DNA of 64,000 nt from Pyrus communis (taxonomy: Eukaryota; Streptophyta; Magnoliopsida; Rosales; Rosaceae). The position numbers and the translations under genes are program-made. The stretch is taken from NCBI RefSeq assembly GCF_963583255.1, contig NC_084803.1, forward strand, positions 12,198,478 to 12,262,477. The letters are read 5' to 3'. Positions 58,250 through 64,000 of the stretch are shown here, in pieces. Numbering within the stretch: position 1 is the stretch's first letter; every line of letters begins with the position of its first letter. A model generated the notes under the pieces. It did not search any database. It saw nothing but the letters and a program-made list of their open reading frames with translations, and was not told where the DNA came from.

Positions 58250-60403
58250 CTAAACATCACAGCCTCCACAGACAATGCTCCTGTATCAGTAAGAACAATG
58301 TGCTTTAGGATATGTTTTTTGCAGAGATTTAGTAAATGAATCTCGGGAAAATTGCACTGATAGATCAAGAAAACGATTACCATAAGACCAACCGGACCAT
58401 GCCTAGTCACTTTCGATGTTCCATGTTAACGATTATAAGGATTATCGCAATGCAACAACAGTGTACGTTTAAAATTTGTCAACTAGTGAAGAACCTATTA
58501 ACCGAGCCAGCTCAATCATCAAGTTTTCGCTTTCGTTTCAAATTATAATTGAGGAATTATTTGGCTATATCTGGATATGACAACACAGTTTCGTTCATCC
58601 CTAATTAGTTCGCCATATCAGCTCCTTGAACCACAGTAGCAAACATTTCACGAATCGAAAGACACATATTCTAACCAATTTTGTCCTGTTAGGTGTTTGG
58701 TTCATTTTCTCGTTTTACATGCACTTCACTTTGCCAATGACAGGTTGATCTAGTGACACATATCGATCCTTTAGCAGAAGGCGGAGTTCGAGATCCTAGA
58801 CTCAAGCCTGAGCAAGGGTAGGCAATGACTTATGTTTCTAACCACCGAGTAATTATCTCTATCGAATCGCAAAAGCAAGTAAGTTCTTGTGATTAGGTTT
58901 ATGAAATTATTGTCATTGGGCGAACTGCTAAACCTCATCAAGTTATTATCCCTTGAGGTTGAATAGAAACTATTGGGGTAACATAAAACACCACATCACG
59001 AAAGATGTACTTACGCAATTGAGCAAGCAGATCTCCGGTGCCTTTTCTTCTTAGCCATATCCTTCCTTCTCGGAGGTTGAAGAACAACCTTAATGGCAGT
59101 ATCGAAAACAGCTTTGACATTCTAATCGAAATCAAGCAGAGTTCGTCAATCAGCAATGTTTATCAAGCAAGAACATTATACTAATTTATCACGCTCGATA
59201 AAAAAAATTAGTCTTTGATAACATTAGACATGAAATATCCCCGGAATTTTAAGTTCTTCTAAGTTGGCTACCTGCTGGGTCTTCGAGCTGCACTCGATAT
59301 AAGCTGCAGCACCTATTTGTTTTCTCAGCTCCTCTCCCTGCATACTAAGCATAATTAGACACTTCCACATAAACCCAAATGCTTTAAGGAAACAATAACC
59401 TTGAGGAACTGAAACAAACGGAAACCATTACCTGAGCAGAAGTTATGATGTTGGATCCCATATGATCGGCTAGATACCCCATGTCCTCGCGAAGATCTTA
59501 AACATACAGATGATATACATATAAGCAAAATGCTGACAAAATTTACTCCTAAAAGACACCCTAACAAATTATCGGAGAAACCAAATCGACAAGTTGTTGC
59601 CTTACCTAGCTTTGTACCAACAAGAACAATTGGAACATTGGGAGCAAACCTACGAAGTTCCGGCATCCACTGTGAAAATATATCAGAATTGTATGCATCT
59701 TAGTCAGTGAAACACCAAATCCAAGTCTTATAATTAAACAAAATCAATAATTAGCCATGGAATTAGTACCTTCTTAAGAACATTCTCATAGCTTGGCCTG
59801 CTAATTAAAGAGAAAGCTAACACAAATATGTCTGCACCTCTATAACTCAGCGGCCTCAACCTGCTGTAATCCTCCTGGCCTTTGAAGACAAAATACAAAA
59901 AAGGGTAATTTGTAAAAACTGAAAAAAATAAATAAATAAATAACCAAAATCCTCCAATCTCCAAACTTTGAATCCCAGAAATCAGCAGCAGTAAAACTGT
60001 AATAAAATGATGCTCAGTACAAGGAAAACCCTTTACCTGCAGTGTCCCATAGCCCCAAGTTCACTATATTCCCATCCACAGCCACATTTGCACTAAAATT
60101 GTCAAAAACTGTGGGTATATAATCCTGCCACACACAAAAAAAGATTATATTAATTGACAAATTTATGTCATTTTTATCTTACTTTTTAGTTTTTAGCTTG
60201 ATCTGTGCAGCACATCTATTCATGGCAAAAATCTGATAAAAATATCCAAAAAATAAATGCAAGGAAAGAAAAAGCATTTTTGAGATGAGTTTTTAAGGAC
60301 TCACGGTAGGAAACTTGTTGCTGGTGTAACAAATAAGCATACAGGTCTTCCCAACAGCTCCATCTCCAACTGTGACACATTTAATGAACTTTGAAGCACT
60401 CAT
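58250..60403 (-). CDS. Type II ROP/RAC small GTPase (ROP9/10/11 group)
   Basis: Eight exons on minus, 60403-60305, 60124-60037, 59879-59770, 59669-59606, 59496-59432, 59337-59272, 59121-59015 and 58280-58250, total 630 bp, 209 residues. G1 GDGAVGKT (13-20), switch [12 protein letters not shown]3 DTAGQ, effector and G4 GTKLD, G5 CSSKTQQ, polybasic [13 protein letters not shown] and a C terminus [13 protein letters not shown]. The last 31-bp exon gives SIVCGGCDV; without it the frame would stop after CSIA. The two Cys blocks fit the GC-CG box that is S-acylated in type II ROPs, which lack a CaaL prenylation box. ROPs act at the plasma membrane in polarity and hormone signalling. Confidence 0.93.
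58740..58860 (+). repeat. Possible SINE-like relic in the last ROP intron
   Basis: TGATCTAGTGACACATATCG and about 35 bp later GGAGTTCGAGATCC resemble A- and B-box words. No end structure seen; weak. Confidence 0.25.
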
Positions 60404-61271
60404 TCTCTCAACCCCCCAACTTGAAATAAACACCAGCCACTTGGTAATCAAGCACTTTAGCCAAAAGCACTTCTAGGAATATATATGTGTATATGTGAAA
60501 TGAGCTTCAGAACGTTCAGCTTAAACAAAAAGCTGAACAGAAGAAGCAGTTGAAGAAGTAGAAGAAAGAGAGCTGAGAACAGTGTCTGGCTTTTTGTTGA
60601 GGTGTGAGATGATATAGAAGCCAAGTCCTTCTTCTAATTTCGGGAAGAAAGATTTAAAATTTAAGAGAGAGAGCGAGAGAGAGAGGAGGGACGGCTTGTT
60701 TGTGGTCAAAGCGTCTATAGCTAAACCACTTTTGAGTCCCTCGAAGCTAATTTCAAATCCAACAGAAATATTTTTTGAATGTACAGAAAAATGGGACCCT
60801 CCTCTTTCATCTTTTTTGCTGGTTTCCAACTTGCGGTCACATTCATGGTAAAGAAATGAAATTGAACAGTACAACTGTAAAATCCAACTTTGTTATAACA
60901 TCTGCATTAGTTCTTACCTATATATAATATATATCAATGGCGGAATCAAAATTTCGGGTTAAGAGGAACTTCTCACAAATATTAAAAATCGATGCAATAA
61001 TTTGCAACACGCTCGTAAATTCATCTCTTAGCTATCAACTCGTTCATCGTCTGATCATCATCTTATCCACAACTTAAATTGTTACTCTAGATTTTTGGTC
61101 AGATTCTAATGTTTGTTTGTTTGGTGACGATGAATCGATGATGTCGATTTTTACGAATATGTGAATAGTCAAAACCTTCTTTGTCATCACATATTTACAA
61201 TTATTAACTCCAGTTTTTCTATATGAAAAAAATATCATAATAGGTCCGAGAACATTTTAGTCCATTCATGA

Positions 61272-61274
<3 letters not shown>
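60404..61274. other. ROP promoter side, no other gene
   Basis: Leader and promoter on the minus strand with a GA tract (60662-60688 on +, a CT leader on -). Beyond about 60900, AT-rich DNA with no recognised feature. Confidence 0.5.

Positions 61275-61309
<35 letters not shown>
61275..61309 (+). repeat. (AT)n microsatellite
   Basis: Uninterrupted AT repeat of about 35 bp. Confidence 0.95.
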
Positions 61310-61312
<3 letters not shown>

Positions 61313-62427
61313 TAAGGTGGCCCTCCTTGCTTTTAACTGGAAAGTATTTAGTATTTTCAAAAGATTAAAAAAGGTTTAGTTTTGTGTTTAAATCTTGCTT
61401 GACATAGTTTTCTACTGTCTGTCAATAGAACTTTAGTGGTTAAAGTATTTTGATACATCAACTGCCCAACGTTCCAAGTTTTATTGATGTCAACTTAGCT
61501 GCCTAACTTCCAAATATACTTTCAAACTAAAGGATGTCTTGAAAAGAATAACAATAAAATGCCTTAATCACGTTACTTTCAAAACTTTTTTCGAGCTGCC
61601 AAAAGGTTTTCGAGCGAAAACTTATTATTCAACATGACAATAAACATTGAACTGCCAGAATCATGCCTGAACTAGTTTCTTAGGCTTTTTTTTTTTTTTT
61701 TTTTTTTTTTCGAACAATGGTTGGCTACTTAAAGTTAGATAGGAACTCCAATTCAAAACTCTTCGTATTTAAATTACAGAGTTTTGTGCTTATGATCAGA
61801 ACCGTTCATATTATGAATCACTCTGTAAAGATCATCTCTGTAAAAAATGAATTAAAACTAAGGTCGTTTAATCAATCTATTATAGCAAATAGCCAAATAC
61901 ATAGACAGTTCGGAATTCTTTTACCAATTATGTTCAGTTGTTTTTACACAGTTCGATGACTAAACGATCTTAATTTTAATTGATTTTTATAAAGGTAATT
62001 TTTATATAATAATTTATAATATCAATTATTTTGATCATAAACATCAAGTTCTATAAACTGAAATAATTTAGAATAATAATTCATATTCATCTTGAGCAAC
62101 TCGCCTTTTGACCGCTTCTGGTAAGATTTGTTAAAAACCGAACTTCGTAGTATTTGAGAAGTAATACTACGATGAAGGCAGAACCAACAGAAACAGACAA
62201 CAAGGTTGTGTCAATTTTTCATTATGTTTGTCACGTAAAAACAGAACAACAGGTGAAGGGCATTTTATATATTTTATTTACTGTATATTCTTAGCTGTCA
62301 AAATATTCAGTTAATTTATATTGAGATAATTTTAACTTCCGTAGAATTTATAATGTTTTTTTTATTAAAAATTAAGTTGATTATAACAGCATACACTTTA
62401 AGTATACAAGTTCGAATTACTCGCGCA
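61310..62427. other. AT-rich intergenic region, no gene
   Basis: Contains a long T run (61688-61710) and no ORF with a family signature. GAACTTTAGTGGTTAAAG at about 61430 is faintly A-box-like, too weak to call. Confidence 0.5.
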
Positions 62428-62430
62428 TTA

Positions 62431-63028
62431 GGTCATCTCCAACCGATGGTTGGTCAGATAGCTCGTTTTAGCTCTCTGGCCCTCCAAGATTCTTCAAGAT
62501 ATTAATATTTTAATGAACAGTACATTACCATATTTGTCTCCGTCTCCAACCGAAGGCCAAAGGGTCATAGGGCTAAACATAATTTATTATTTAAATTTAA
62601 AAACTAAAATGATAACTGATCCAAAAAATCAAAAAAATTAGAACTTAAATTTAATGAATGGTTTAGGTATTTATAGGAAAAAAAATAGAATTTTTAAGAA
62701 TTTTAAAAAAAAAATTGGCCCAAAAAAAAAAAAATTTGAATACAACGACTAGCCAGTTAACCGTTGTATTCAAATTTTTTTTTAAGCAAACCTGTCAGTT
62801 ATAACCGCAGGAATATATTTAATTTTTTTAATATAAATATATTCATATCAGTTATAACAGACATGATTGCTTTATTTGTTGGCCAACCTCGGGCTGGCCC
62901 TCTAGCCCTCTTAGATTCCGTATGGCCCTCTTAGATTTCACAGCTCTCTGGCCTAGCCCTCGGTTGGAGACTTTTTTCGGGCTATTTTCCGCCCTTTAAT
63001 CTTCTGGACCCTTCGGTTAGAGATAGTC
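62431..63028. mobile_element. PIF/Harbinger-type MITE (598 bp) with TTA target duplication
   Basis: Left end GGTCATCTCCAACCGATGG and, read from the right, GACTATCTCTAACCGAAGG; 3-bp duplications TTA at 62428-62430 and 63029-63031. The centre has an inverted repeat around 62735-62785 (TTTGAATACAACG and CGTTGTATTCAAA). Family words such as GGCCCTC and CCCTCGGTTGG recur inside. No transposase. Confidence 0.85.
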
Positions 63029-63031
63029 TTA

Positions 63032-64000
63032 AGCTTTGTTAGAATATAGATTATCAGCTGTAGCAGTAGAATTTATCAAAAAACAATGATAAGAAATTGG
63101 CAGTGCATGCGTCAATCCCTATCCTCGTCGCTAAATGCTTTTATCTCTGTTGATACACATGCAACACCTTGAACGGTTACTTAAAATATGGACCCACATC
63201 CTTGATTGCCGGCCATTGTCCATCAACACTAAAAGTTTGTTTGGAAGTATTTTTAAATTTACTAAAAACGTTTTTAGAGAAAATATTTTTAAGTTCCATA
63301 AGCATTTAAAGTGCTTATAGCAAGAAACACTAGTTAAAAAAGAAGTATTTAAAATATTTTTTTAGCATTCACTTGCATTTTTACCAAAAATTAATTCAAA
63401 AAATGCTTTCAAACATTTTAAAAACAATTTTAAACCAGCCCTAAAAAATTTTAAAAATAACTGTTTTGATTAGATAAGAAAGTGCATTTTTCTAAGATTA
63501 TTTGTCTTTCAATTGGTAAACAAAATCTAAGCAGTTTGAATGATTAATTGACAAGTTGCCCAGTGATTGTGGCTTCTTAGGTGAAACAAATGCATGCATT
63601 GCAATATAGATATGCCATTTTTTGGATTAAATTTTTTTTTAAGCTTTATTTAGACAGTTTGATGGCATTTTAAAAGTTGAATTGTAGTTACAGAGTTAGA
63701 GAAGTGGCAGGACCAAGGGGACCAGGTTCACCCTATCATGGTTGGAACAATCACCCAAACTCCAAAATCAGCAATTTCATAATGCTCATTTGGGCCATTT
63801 GTTAATGCAAAAATTCTACGGTGCTTTGGTGTATGACGTGTGTTGGAGCAATGGAACAATAAGATCAATAATCTAACGACAATGGTTTTGTGTATATTAT
63901 GCTTTGGTTGACACTAGAAAATTTCTTGTTAATATTGTTGAAATAAGATAGGTTTCCTCCCCTTTGACCTTGTGTTTTTGTGTACTGTTGAAAAAGCTAG
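63032..64000. other. Intergenic region, one MITE-like stretch, no gene
   Basis: 63236-63460 (TTTGTTTGGAAGTATTTTTA ... AAACAATTTTAAACCAGCC) resembles 33290-33490 and may be an AT-rich MITE. The end of the window shows no gene. Confidence 0.4.

Overview
This window is nuclear DNA of a flowering plant. The genes have many GT-AG introns, intergenic DNA is AT-rich, and the families are plant-specific (ROP GTPase, CDKF-type kinase, SYP3-type syntaxin, DUF936, DVL/RTFL peptide, X8-domain GH17). Ty1-copia, Ty3-gypsy-like, MULE, hAT, PIF/Harbinger and LINE relics are all present. A woody rosid, perhaps Rosaceae, is my guess from the repeat style; I cannot prove it without a search.

Left third (1-28,440): a two-gene block, 3-hydroxyisobutyryl-CoA hydrolase-like (CHY) plus a DUF4743-type Nudix hydrolase, is present twice in tandem. 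Unit 1 (1-8,130) has readable genes. Unit 2 (about 8,254-28,440) carries decayed copies of both and has been inflated by insertions: a solo LTR of about 2.4 kb holding a 2.2 kb PIF/Harbinger-like element, and an old copia element holding a very young, intact copia element (15,881-20,776; 362 of 364 LTR positions identical, perfect target duplication, one 1357-codon gag-pol ORF). A 441-bp chimeric LTR-type insertion with a perfect 5-bp target duplication sits in the Nudix pseudogene.

Middle (28,900-44,050): mostly broken or small genes. These are a 2OG-Fe(II) oxygenase-like pseudogene that has lost its catalytic exons, a 60-residue DVL/RTFL peptide gene, hAT relics, a TIR element with GC-rich cargo, an unrecognised decayed gene, an intact GPI-anchor-type beta-1,3-glucanase (two exons) and a LINE RNase H relic on the minus strand.

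Right third (44,560-60,400): ordinary single-copy genes with complete exon models. On + are a SYP32-like Golgi syntaxin, a DUF936 protein and a lysine-rich conserved protein with a telo-box promoter. On - are a CDK-activating kinase (CDKF;1-like) and a type II ROP GTPase whose last 31-bp exon supplies the palmitoylation-type C terminus. After 60,400 only repeats and MITEs are seen.

I found no novel defence, metabolic or RNA system. The points most worth a second look are the tandem block duplication with transposon sequence at its junction, the fold-back MULE-like element, the chimeric 441-bp insertion, the nested young copia, the small DVL gene and the tiny last exon of the ROP gene. Exon boundaries were placed by hand from frame, GT-AG and family expectation.
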